64,000 nt of DNA, taken from contig JADJZE010000018.1 of assembly GCA_016719405.1 (NCBI GenBank), positions 434,001-498,000 on the forward strand. The letters are read 5' to 3'. Position numbers and translations under genes: made by a program. The notes beneath the pieces are model-generated. The model did not search any database, had not been told where the DNA came from, and saw only the letters and a list, made by a program, of their open reading frames with translations. Numbering within the stretch: the stretch's first letter is position 1; each line of letters begins with the position of its first letter. The stretch is from Candidatus Aalborgicola lynettensis (GTDB taxonomy: Bacteria > Pseudomonadota > Gammaproteobacteria > Burkholderiales > Burkholderiaceae_C). Shown here piece after piece: positions 8,483 through 17,018 of this stretch.

Positions 8483-9397
8483 ATGGCTTACACATCCATT
8501 CACAGTGCCACCACGGCCGCGTCCACAGTGGGCCTGGCCGCCGATGCCCGGTCGCTGGGCGCCCTCAAACACCAGGCCGGCAAAGACGGCCACGCCGCCG
8601 TCCAGGAAACCGCCAAACAGTTTGAATCGCTGTTCATGCGGGAGTTGATCAAGAGCATGCGCGAGGCCACCGTCAAGTCCGGCATGCTCGACAGCCCGGG
8701 TGGCGATTTGGGCACCGATCTGCTGGACCAGCAGTTTGCCGTTCAAATGTCGGGCCAACCCGGCGGCCTATCCGATGCCATCGCCTTGCAGCTCAGCCGC
8801 CAGATGGGCATACAGAAAGCCGATGCCACATCGCCCGGCGTGCGCTCCCCCACACACTCCATGGCCACCGCGTCCAGGCCCATTGCAGCGGCGGTTGCGG
8901 CCAAAGTGACCCGCACCCCCACCGAGAGCCAAACCAGTTTTGTACAAAAACACGCCGCCGCCGCGCGCGAAGCCGAGAAAGCCAGCGGCATCCCGGCGGG
9001 CTTCATGCTCGGACAGGCCGGGCACGAAACCGGCTGGGGCCGGCATGAAATCAAGGTCAAGGGTGGCGCGCCATCCCACAACCTGTTTGGCATCAAGGCC
9101 GGCGCCAGTTGGACCGGCAAAACCGCCGAAGTCACCACCACCGAATTCATCAACGGCGTGCCCCAGAAACGCATCGCCCGGTTTCGGGCCTACGACTCGT
9201 ATGCCGACGCATTCAAGGACTATGCACGGCTAATTAACGAGAGCCCGCGCTACGCCAAGGCGCGCGAGCAAACCGGCTCGGCCCATGCCTTTGCCAGCGG
9301 TCTGCAAAAAGCGGGCTACGCCACCGACCCCGACTACGCCACCAAGTTGAGCCGCGCCATCAACACCACCCTGGCGATTCAACGCGTCCAGGTTTGA
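8483..9397 (+). CDS. flgJ: Flagellar rod assembly protein / muramidase FlgJ
   Basis: Two-domain FlgJ of 304 residues. The N-terminal rod-binding domain (about residues 35-100, 'ETAKQFESLFMRELIKSMREAT') caps the growing rod. The C-terminal peptidoglycan hydrolase domain (from about residue 150) opens the cell wall for the rod. 'IPAGFMLGQAGHETGWGRHEI' holds the conserved glutamate before TGWG, and 'SHNLFGIKAG' is the second glucosaminidase motif. The bifunctional form is typical of beta- and gammaproteobacteria. The frame is intact. Confidence 0.95.
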   Translation: MAYTSIHSATTAASTVGLAADARSLGALKHQAGKDGHAAVQETAKQFESLFMRELIKSMREATVKSGMLDSPGGDLGTDLLDQQFAVQMSGQPGGLSDAIALQLSRQMGIQKADATSPGVRSPTHSMATASRPIAAAVAAKVTRTPTESQTSFVQKHAAAAREAEKASGIPAGFMLGQAGHETGWGRHEIKVKGGAPSHNLFGIKAGASWTGKTAEVTTTEFINGVPQKRIARFRAYDSYADAFKDYARLINESPRYAKAREQTGSAHAFASGLQKAGYATDPDYATKLSRAINTTLAIQRVQV

Positions 9398-9409
9398 TCG
9401 GAGCACACC

Positions 9410-11339
9410 ATGGGCCTCGTCAACATCGGTATCCGGGCACTGCAAGCCAACCAATTGGGATTGCAAACAACGGGCAACAACATTTCCAACGTAAATGTGC
9501 CCGGCTACTCACGCCAGAAGATCATTCTGGAAAACGTGAAAGGGCAATACACCGGTGGCGGCTATATTGGCCAGGGCGTCAACATCCAGACCATCCAGCG
9601 CAACTTCAGTGAGTTTTTGACCCGCCAGTCCACCCTGGCCACCGCCACACAATCGTCGGACGCGGCACGTTCCGACAAACTCAAACAGCTAGAAGGCATA
9701 TTCCAGGGCGGGCCACAGGGCCTGGGCGCATCGATCAACGACATGGTCAACGCGTTTTCCGATGTGGCCAGCGCCCCCACCGACATGACCGCCCGCACCG
9801 TGGTGCTGACACGTATCGACGAAACCGCGGCCCGCATGCGTGCAACCGCCCAGTCGCTGGATGACTTGCAGTCCGGCATCACACAAGAGCTTTCGCAAAA
9901 ATTGACACCATCAACAGCCTGGCCAGCAACATTGCCGACGTCAACGACCAAATCGCCCGCGCCAAGGGCAATGGGCAACCCCCCAACGACCTGCTTGACC
10001 AGCGCGACCAACTCATCAAAGATCTCAACCGCTATGTCCAAACCACCTCCATTGCCGCCGATGACGGCAGCGTGGGCTTGTACATTGGTGGCAGCCAGGA
10101 GCTGGTGCTGGGAAACGTCGCCTCCACAGTGACGCTGGTGAACGATGACTACGGTGACGCACGCGCCAGCAAACTCGCTGTGATCCGCGGCAGCGCAACC
10201 GTGGTGGTGGATGAAAACCGGCTCGGCGGTGGCGAAGTCTCCGGCTTGCTGCGTTTTCAGAACGACGACCTCAATGAAGGCCGCAACCTGCTGGGGCGCC
10301 TGACGCTGGCCATTACCACGGCGATGAACGACCAGCACAAGCTCGGGCTGGATCTGGATGGCAACGTCGGCGGCAACCTGTTTAGCCCCACCACCTTTGG
10401 CAATAGCAATGTTCTGGAGCCCAAGGCCCCCGCCACGCTCAACACGGGCGCTGCGGTGATGACCCTGAGCGTTACCGACACCAGCCAATTCGCGGCCTCC
10501 GACTACGAAATCCAGTTCACCGGCGCCACCACCGGCAACATCATCCGCCGCTCCGACGGCGTCGTCACCGCCTTTGACACATCGCTGTCGCTCACCAACT
10601 CCATCAGCATCGACGGGCTGGACATTGCGCAAGCCGGTGGTGCGGCTGCGGGCGACCGGTTTCTGATCAAACCCTTCACGTCCTCGGCAAGCAGCATCAG
10701 CAGCGTTTTTTCCACGCCCCGTGCGCTGGCCGTGGCCAGCCCGGTGGCCGCCACCATGGGTACCGGCAACACCGGAAGCCTGCAACAAATTGCACTCTCT
10801 GCGCGCACCAATCCGCCCGCCTCCCTGGGGTTGTTCTTTACCTTCACCGGCTCCAACACCTACACCCGCAGCGACCAGGGTGCCACCGTATTCACCACAC
10901 CCCGGCCAGGCCATTGAAGCCACCGTGCCTGCCACCCCCGCCACTGTCGGACTGGTCGCTGACCCTGCAAGGCACCCCCAAGGCCGGAGACACCGTCACC
11001 GTCAACGCCAACCTGTACCCCACCTTATCGTCCGGCAACGCCACCGCCTTGATGAACTTGCGTGATGTCGCCATGTTTGATGGCGCCGCGCTGACCGATG
11101 GTTTTGCAGGATTGATGTCACAAATCGGCATTCGCACACAAAGCGCAGACTACGCTGCACAAGTGTCCGCATCCATTGCAGTCAACGTGGAGCGCGACCG
11201 CGCGGGCATCTCGGGCGTCAACCTGGACGAAGAAGCCGCCAACCTGCTCCAATACCAGCAGGCGTACCAGGCCTCGGCCAAAATGATCCAGATTGCGCAG
11301 AATATTTTTGACACCCTGATTCAGAACCTGACCCGCTGA
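9410..11339 (+). CDS. flgK: Hook-filament junction protein FlgK (three indels)
   Basis: First hook-filament junction protein, client of FlgN. The N-terminus 'GLVNIGIRALQANQLGLQTTGNNISNVNVPGYSRQ' and C-terminus 'GVNLDEEAANLLQYQQAYQASAKMIQIAQNIFDTLIQNL' are diagnostic. One A is missing from an A-run near 9897-9901, after which 'IDTINSLASNIADVNDQIARAKGNGQ' continues one frame over. Near 10895-10905 an extra C shifts into 'PGQAIEATVPATPATV', and an extra G near 10946 shifts into 'DWSLTLQGTPKAGDTV'. The reconstruction is about 640 residues, normal for FlgK with a large D3 domain. Confidence 0.9.
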
Positions 11340-11363
11340 TAGCGCACCACAGGAGCAAGCACC

Positions 11364-12614
11364 ATGCCGTCATTCACCCGCATAGGCTCTGCCAACGCTT
11401 ACGACACCGCGCTGCGCAACATCATGAACCGCCAGAGTTCACTGTCCAACCTGCAGGAAAACCTGACTTCGGGCAAAAAGGTCGTTCGCGCCAGCGACGA
11501 CCCAACCGGCGCAGCCCAGGCCGAGCGGGCCATTACCCGGCTGGCCCGCATCGAAACCGACCAGCGCGCCCTCGAATCCCAGCGCAACTCCATCAACCAG
11601 GCCGAAAGCACGCTGGGCGATGTCACCCAGGCCCTGCAGAATTTTCGCGAACTGGCTGCCAGCGCAGGCAATGCCTCGCACAGTGCGCTGGAACGCCAAT
11701 CCATTGCCGTCCAACTGGCAGGATTTCGCGACCAGGTATTCGCCCTGGCCAACCGCAAAGACACCAACGGATTGCCCCTGTTCAGTGCATTGGGCAGCGC
11801 CGCCAATCCGTTTGTAGGGCCGCAGGCTTTGCCGCAGGACTACACCTTTTCCGGCCTGCCTGGGCAGGTTGCCAGCAACGAGGTGTCCATTCCCTACACG
11901 CTGGACGGCGACCGCGCCTTCATGCACATGCCTGCCCGTGATGGGGTGTACAACGTCACCTTGTCCACCGTGACCGCACCGGCGCACGAAATTCGCACCA
12001 GTGGCGTCACCATGACCGACCCCTCCCTGGTAACAGGTTCGGCCTACGCCCTGAACATCACCGGGGTAGACACCACCTCCGTCCCTGGCACCACCACCGT
12101 CACCTACGACATTGCCGAAAACCCCAACGTCACCGGCCCATTCAGCGGCTCGGCAAGCTACCCCACCGGCAGCCTGGTCAATTTTGCGGTTACCCAGATT
12201 CCGGGGCTCTCGCTCTCCATCAAGGGGGCACCCGCGGTCGGCGACACGCTGTCCATCGACCCCCGGCCCAGCATCTTCAGCGTACTCGACGATGCCATCC
12301 GCGACATCGGCAACGCCGCCGATAGCAATGCCGCCATGCAGGCGGTCGGGCAGGCCCTGAACAACGTCGATCTGGGCATGGCACAGGTTTCCTCCGTGCG
12401 CGGCCAGGCTGGCGACCTGCTGAACCGGGCCGACCGCATCACCGCCAACCAGGAAAACCGCAACATCCAGCTCGAAGCCGACCGCTCGCGCGCTGAAGAC
12501 CTGGACATGATCAAGGGTGTGTCGGACTTCCAGAACCAGCAGACCGGTTACCAGGCCGCGCTGCAGTCCTACGCACAGGTGCAAAAGCTGTCGCTGTTCA
12601 ACTACCTCGGCTGA
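11364..12614 (+). CDS. flgL: Hook-filament junction protein FlgL
   Basis: Second junction protein, flagellin-like at both ends: 'TALRNIMNRQSSLSNLQENLTSGKKVVRASDDPTGAAQAERA' at the N-terminus and 'QTGYQAALQSYAQVQKLSLFNYLG' at the C-terminus. It has 416 residues and an intact frame. It follows flgK after 24 bases with an AGGAG site before the ATG. Confidence 0.95.
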   Translation: MPSFTRIGSANAYDTALRNIMNRQSSLSNLQENLTSGKKVVRASDDPTGAAQAERAITRLARIETDQRALESQRNSINQAESTLGDVTQALQNFRELAASAGNASHSALERQSIAVQLAGFRDQVFALANRKDTNGLPLFSALGSAANPFVGPQALPQDYTFSGLPGQVASNEVSIPYTLDGDRAFMHMPARDGVYNVTLSTVTAPAHEIRTSGVTMTDPSLVTGSAYALNITGVDTTSVPGTTTVTYDIAENPNVTGPFSGSASYPTGSLVNFAVTQIPGLSLSIKGAPAVGDTLSIDPRPSIFSVLDDAIRDIGNAADSNAAMQAVGQALNNVDLGMAQVSSVRGQAGDLLNRADRITANQENRNIQLEADRSRAEDLDMIKGVSDFQNQQTGYQAALQSYAQVQKLSLFNYLG

Positions 12615-12617
12615 ACC

Positions 12618-13837
12618 ATGTCCCAGTCCGTTTTAGGTAGCCTTACATTGGGTTACGAGCCGGTCTGGAACCGGCTGCGCCGCTGCTGCGGTGTGCGCAT
12701 CTTTGTCGATGCCAACCGCGCCAGCGCGGTTGACGCCCACCACCTGCTGGCGGCCCTGGGTGAACTGTGGCCCGATTCCGCACCCCGGCTCATGCTGCAG
12801 GTGCGCTCGCAGGCCCTGTTGGCCGACCTGCTGGACCATGCCCCTGCCAAAAGCATTCAAATTGAAGTCGGCTCGCCCTGGCTGGAGGACGCCCTGCTGG
12901 CCGGACGCGTGCGCAAAGCCCACCAACGCGGCGTGCAACTGGTGTGGAGCGGCGACCCCGGCGAATCCCCCGCGCCCGAGGTGGCGCCCTGGTTTGTCAA
13001 CACCCTGCGCATGCTCAGCGTCCAGCAAGCCGTGGCGGCCCTGCGCGTATCCCTGCGCCAGCACCAGGACGCGGGCCTGGGCACCACCAATGCGCTCGCC
13101 AGCCCCGTGGTACCTGCCAGTTATTACCAAGGTCTGGCCAGCCAGGCCCTGGTCGAACATGCGCTGGACCGCCAGGGCATTACCGGCGCCGCCGGTTGGC
13201 CGGTGGAAGAAGTTCTGCACGGCTACCGTTTTCAGCAGATTCAACCCGACCGCCAGCTGCTGGGCCCTGCTCAAGTCCATTGACGCCGACGAATCCCTTG
13301 GAAACGCTGGAGCACCGCCTGGGCAACGAACCGCTGCTGGCCTACCGCTTTCTGCGCTATGCCAACTCGGCCCATCTGGGCGCCAAGGCCGAAGTGGACT
13401 CCATTCGCCAGGGGCTGATGGTGATGGGCTACACCAAGCTCAAAAACTGGCTGCTGGAGCAACTGCCCCACGCCAGCAGCGACGCCAATCTGGCCCCCAT
13501 CCGCGCCAGCATGGTCTGGCGGGCCCGCATCATGGAGCACCTGTGCGACGCCGGTGCCGAAGACTCACTGCGCCGCGAGGTGTTCGTGTGCGGCATCTTT
13601 TCGCAGCTGGATTTGCTGCTGGGCGAGCCTTTGGGCACGGCCCTGCACCGCCTGCCACTGCCTGGGCGCATTGCCTCGGCCATCATCGGCCAGTCTGGCC
13701 CCTACGCGCCCTGGCTGGAAGTGGCCAGCGCGCTGGAATCGCACAACACCGGCATGATCCACGATGTGTGCGAGGCCCACGGCATGCCCGCCGACGCGGT
13801 GAACCGGGCGCTGTTGCGTACGCTGGCGGCGTTATAA
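12618..13837 (+). CDS. Degenerate EAL / HDOD domain signalling protein (two indels)
   Basis: The gene starts three bases after the flgL stop and is probably cotranscribed with the flagellar operon. The N-terminal part (about residues 1-190) resembles a degenerate EAL domain without the EAL catalytic residues. The C-terminal half, after 'LLKSIDADESLETLEHRLGNEP', is an HDOD domain ('YRFLRYANSAHLG', 'IRQGLMVMGYTKLKNWLLEQL'). This resembles YuxH-type EAL-HDOD proteins used in signalling. Two extra bases, a G near 13262 and a T near 13298, break the frame; removing both gives a continuous protein of about 405 residues. The exact function is unknown, but a link to motility control is plausible from position. 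Confidence 0.75.
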
Positions 13838-13973
13838 ATTGGCGCTTTGCGTGGGCGTCAAAGGTCCCGCACATCGGCCTTTACGGTGTAGCGGGCGGGC
13901 GCCCCATCGGGCCATGGTGGTCAGTGTATGCGACGCTCATCGAGCGCGCGTGCCCGATTGGCGCATGCTCCGG

Positions 13974-14720
13974 TCAAGGGTTTGCCGGAATAAACATGGC
14001 CATGCGGCGGGTTTCGCGGTGCCAGTCAAACTCGGTTCCTAGTGTCGACAGGACCACGGTAAAAGACTCAACTGAAGTGTCATTTGCCAAGACAAGTTGA
14101 ATCACGGGAGGAATAGCGTCCTGATCATTAACCGCTAAATGGGGGACGAATAATGTACGCGAATGGTTCAGTCGATCCAGTAAATCGGACTGATCCGAAC
14201 GAAGACTGGTTGCTTTTACCTCGCGAATGGCACGCGAAAGTGCAGGCATGCCAACCACATCTGCATTTCTCACACTGCCACACAAATACGCTGGGGAGAA
14301 AAACAGATCCAAAAAGTTTGTGCCGAGCAATGAATCTGACGGTGTTTTTCCATAAGCGGTAATCAGTCGGTCGAATTCAAGGTTGGACTGAGCGATGTTC
14401 CACTGCTCATCCAATATCACACACGCAAAATTCAGCGTACTGGGTACTTGATCTATCCAGCGATTGACACGATTTGAATTAGCCCTACCTTGTGGCAGCA
14501 AGGTATTCAGACCATAAGCCCTGAGTAACCTCTCAGTCTCGAAGTCGGGGATCTCAAGAACCCGGCAAAGTGCCAGCAGTGTGGGGCGCGAGGGCTTCGC
14601 TTTTGCGTTTTCAATGAAACTGATATGCCGCTGCGAAACACCACACTGGTCCGCCAACGCAAATTGACTCACCTTTTTGTCCAGTCGCCATCGCTGCAAA
14701 AAAAATCCCGAACGTTCCAT
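13974..14720 (-). CDS. XRE-family regulator with MmyB-like ligand domain
   Basis: DNA-binding regulator of about 248 residues. An N-terminal helix-turn-helix ('LQRWRLDKKVSQFALADQCGVSQRHISFIENAKAKPSRP') is followed by a MmyB-like sensor region ('FACVILDEQWNIAQSNLEFDRLI', 'LGTNFLDLFFSP') and the ending 'LSTLGTEFDWHRETRRMAMFIPANP', typical of this family. The start at 14720 (MERSGFFLQRW) was chosen over an upstream ATG at 14792, which would run through the divergent promoter region. The gene is transcribed away from the protease-hydrolase operon at 14861 and probably controls it. Base composition is AT-richer than the flagellar genes. Confidence 0.82.
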   Translation of the reverse strand: MERSGFFLQRWRLDKKVSQFALADQCGVSQRHISFIENAKAKPSRPTLLALCRVLEIPDFETERLLRAYGLNTLLPQGRANSNRVNRWIDQVPSTLNFACVILDEQWNIAQSNLEFDRLITAYGKTPSDSLLGTNFLDLFFSPAYLCGSVRNADVVGMPALSRAIREVKATSLRSDQSDLLDRLNHSRTLFVPHLAVNDQDAIPPVIQLVLANDTSVESFTVVLSTLGTEFDWHRETRRMAMFIPANP

Positions 14721-14791
14721 GTCTACCCCTACGAGACGAAACTGCAATTTGCATTGGTATGCATGATAGCGCAGACTATTTTGGATATTCA

Positions 14792-14808
14792 ATTACCAAC
14801 TAGGTAAT
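14792..14808. promoter_or_regulatory. Candidate operator in divergent promoter region
   Basis: A perfect inverted repeat ATTACC-N5-GGTAAT lies in the 140-base gap between the XRE regulator and the operon at 14861. It overlaps a possible rightward promoter (TTGGAT at 14781-14786, 18-base spacer, TAATAG at 14805-14810). A dyad between -35 and -10 fits binding by the adjacent regulator. This is inferred from sequence symmetry only. Confidence 0.45.
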
Positions 14809-14860
14809 AGCCAGAATCAGGTGTATCTCCAAATCATGATGCGGTCTTTGAGTTCATATC

Positions 14861-15691
14861 ATGGTACACATCAAACTATTAATATTTGCGTTAGCGACAC
14901 AAGTCATATTCTGTGCAAGCATATTGGCGTATGGAGGCATAACTTCAGTTCCGTTCATTGTATTCGGTATTTGTCAATGGATACCAGGTAGCATTGCCAT
15001 AGCAGCAAGTCCGCAGTTCAGAAAAAACATGCACTCTTACCTGCGGACATTTCCAGTGGAGGAAACTCTGGTTGGAATCTTTCTGGCGATCACACTGGTT
15101 GTATTTAGCGCTGGGCTTGCTGCCCACCAAATCAGTGCGGGGGTCAATTGGGATGCTTCGGCAATTAAAAACTACCGCTTGATAGATATTCTTCCACTCC
15201 ATGCATGGAACTGGCCAATATATTTATCGTATCTGCTGGTTTTTGCTCCTATATTGCATGTCTTCAATGCTGCAACAGAGGAGTTCTTATGGCGCGGCGC
15301 GTTACTCGACAGCTTGCTTGAAAGGTTTGGCAAAGGTACCGCCATCGTACTTTCCGGTCTGTATTGGGGGGTTTGGCATGTCCCCATGGTGGTACTGCTT
15401 GGGTGGGTATTCCCGGAGCAGCCGGTCTACGGTTCGATAATTTTTTCCCTATCTCTTACTGCGTGGGGTGCAGTGATGGCCATATTGCGACTGCGTAGTG
15501 GGAGTTTGTGGCCACCGATTGCAATGCACGCGGTGCTAAATGCCTGGATTATTGGTTACCACGACGTTCTATTTCCCCGACAAATGTCTCCCTGGTTCGG
15601 ACCATGGGGGGTGTTGGGCTGTAGTGTGGCGATTGTGGTCATATTCGCCATGTATCTTCGTGGATATGCCGTACACAAGGTGATGCAATGA
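14861..15691 (+). CDS. CPBP-family intramembrane metalloprotease
   Basis: Multi-pass membrane protein of 276 residues with the three motifs of the CAAX-protease/bacteriocin-processing (CPBP, Abi) family: E140-E141 with R145 in 'ATEEFLWRGALLD', H173 in 'YWGVWHVPM', and H223/N227 in 'AMHAVLNAW'. These residues form the active site of the Rce1-like glutamate intramembrane proteases. About seven or eight hydrophobic segments are visible. The stop overlaps the start of the next gene by ATGA, indicating translational coupling. The substrate is unknown. It is the first gene of a four-gene operon in an AT-richer block. Confidence 0.85.
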   Translation: MVHIKLLIFALATQVIFCASILAYGGITSVPFIVFGICQWIPGSIAIAASPQFRKNMHSYLRTFPVEETLVGIFLAITLVVFSAGLAAHQISAGVNWDASAIKNYRLIDILPLHAWNWPIYLSYLLVFAPILHVFNAATEEFLWRGALLDSLLERFGKGTAIVLSGLYWGVWHVPMVVLLGWVFPEQPVYGSIIFSLSLTAWGAVMAILRLRSGSLWPPIAMHAVLNAWIIGYHDVLFPRQMSPWFGPWGVLGCSVAIVVIFAMYLRGYAVHKVMQ

Positions 15692-16643
15692 TTATTGCAT
15701 TGATTTTTTTGGCCTTGGTGCTTGCTGCCGTCATGCTGCTTCTCATTAAAAGAGATTTGTCGCCAGAATTGGTGGAAAGTATTGAAGCAGACCAGAACAG
15801 CAAGTTTCTGCGATTGCCCGACGGGCAACGAATCCACTACCAGGTGAGCGGAGAAGCAGGGGGCATTCCAGTATTGCTTTTGCATGGATTCATGGCATCG
15901 CTACGCGATTGGGATCAAGTGGCGGAGGAATTGTCTGAGCAGTTCCATGTGGTCCGTATGGATATGCCAGGCATGGGATTGACCGGATGGACTGATCATT
16001 CAGCTTTGCAAGAAAACAGTGTGGCTGCAAGTATTGAAGCGATCCTGGATTTTCTCAAGATTGACGCAGTACACCTTGTTGGGCACTCGCGCGGGGGTAC
16101 GCTGCATGGACCCACGCCATTCTGTACCCCGAGCGGGTGCGCTCGTTAACCTTGATAGCGTCGGCAGGCTTTCGTCAGGATAAAGAACCGCGGTTTGCAC
16201 CAATCAGTTTCAAATTGGCGGAATACAAGGCTGGGAAGTTGATTTTGCGCTGGGCAAGCAACAAAGCCATGGTCAAAAAAACACTGGCTTCCCTGGTCGC
16301 AAATAAAGAACTGATAACCCCGGTCTGGATAAATCGCGCTTCAATGCTTAGTTTGAGAGCGGGAAATCGCAACACCTTGATCGCCTTGCGTCCATTTATT
16401 CCAAATACTAATTTATTGGAACGCATGCACGAAATTGCCATGCCAACGCTTCTGATGTGGGGGCAAAACGATTATTTGATACCCATTCGACATGCACACC
16501 TGTTCATGAACAGCATTGCCGGCGCACGCCTAGCAACGGTCAAGAACACCGGACATTACCTGCCCATTGAATCCGCGCATGAAGTATCGCGTGAAATAAC
16601 TGAGCACATTCGACTTTGCAACTTAATGAAAGATGGAAAATGA
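15688..16643 (+). CDS. Membrane-anchored alpha/beta hydrolase (one frameshift)
   Basis: Alpha/beta-hydrolase fold enzyme with an N-terminal hydrophobic anchor (residues 2-20). Visible motifs are the oxyanion segment 'LLLHGFMASLRDW', the nucleophile elbow G-H-S134-R-G-G, a likely acid in 'WGQNDYLIPI' and the catalytic histidine in 'NTGHYLPIE'. One G is missing near 16104: 'GHSRGGTL' continues one frame over as 'AWTHAILYPERVRSLTLIASAGF'. Uncorrected, the protein stops at 16149 without acid and histidine. It overlaps both neighbours by ATGA junctions. An esterase or lipase on the membrane surface is likely; the substrate is unknown. Confidence 0.82.
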
Positions 16644-16996
16644 TAGAGCAGATAGCTATTGGCATAGTGGCGGGAATCGTGGTGGAGAGTATTGCCAAGA
16701 AATACAGAATATGGATATACAGAAGCACCAGTATTCAGATTTCCAATATTGTTCTTGTATTCGGTATTGCTGCCGGTGTGGTGGCAAGCAGTATTGAAAA
16801 TTATTGGCTGATGTTTCTGCTGATGACGTTGTTCGGGTATGTGTACGAGCTGGTAAACATATCATTTTGCCACTGGTGGCGCTTTGAGAATGACAGAATA
16901 GGTGTAATTCGGGGGAATGCCGCGATATGTGTTGCATTGGCATTTGTGTGGGGAGTGCTACCCGTTGGCATCGCACTGATATCCGGGTGGGTATAA
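16640..16996 (+). CDS. Small integral membrane protein, unknown function
   Basis: A 118-residue protein made of about three transmembrane helices ('IAIGIVAGIVVESIA', 'IVLVFGIAAGVVASSIENYWLMFLLMTLFGYVY', 'AAICVALAFVWGVLPVGIALISGW'). The ATG at 16640 overlaps the hydrolase stop as ATGA, which decides this start over an upstream in-frame ATG at 16616. I recognise no family. Its position between the hydrolase and the exported propeller protein suggests a shared membrane-associated process. Confidence 0.7.
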   Translation: MIEQIAIGIVAGIVVESIAKKYRIWIYRSTSIQISNIVLVFGIAAGVVASSIENYWLMFLLMTLFGYVYELVNISFCHWWRFENDRIGVIRGNAAICVALAFVWGVLPVGIALISGWV

Positions 16997-17018
16997 ATCA
17001 ATCGGAGTGTGCCACGCC

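Noticed and set aside
9562..10944. Minus-strand open frame of 460 residues
   Set aside because: Antisense to flgK; open only because of codon bias on the other strand.
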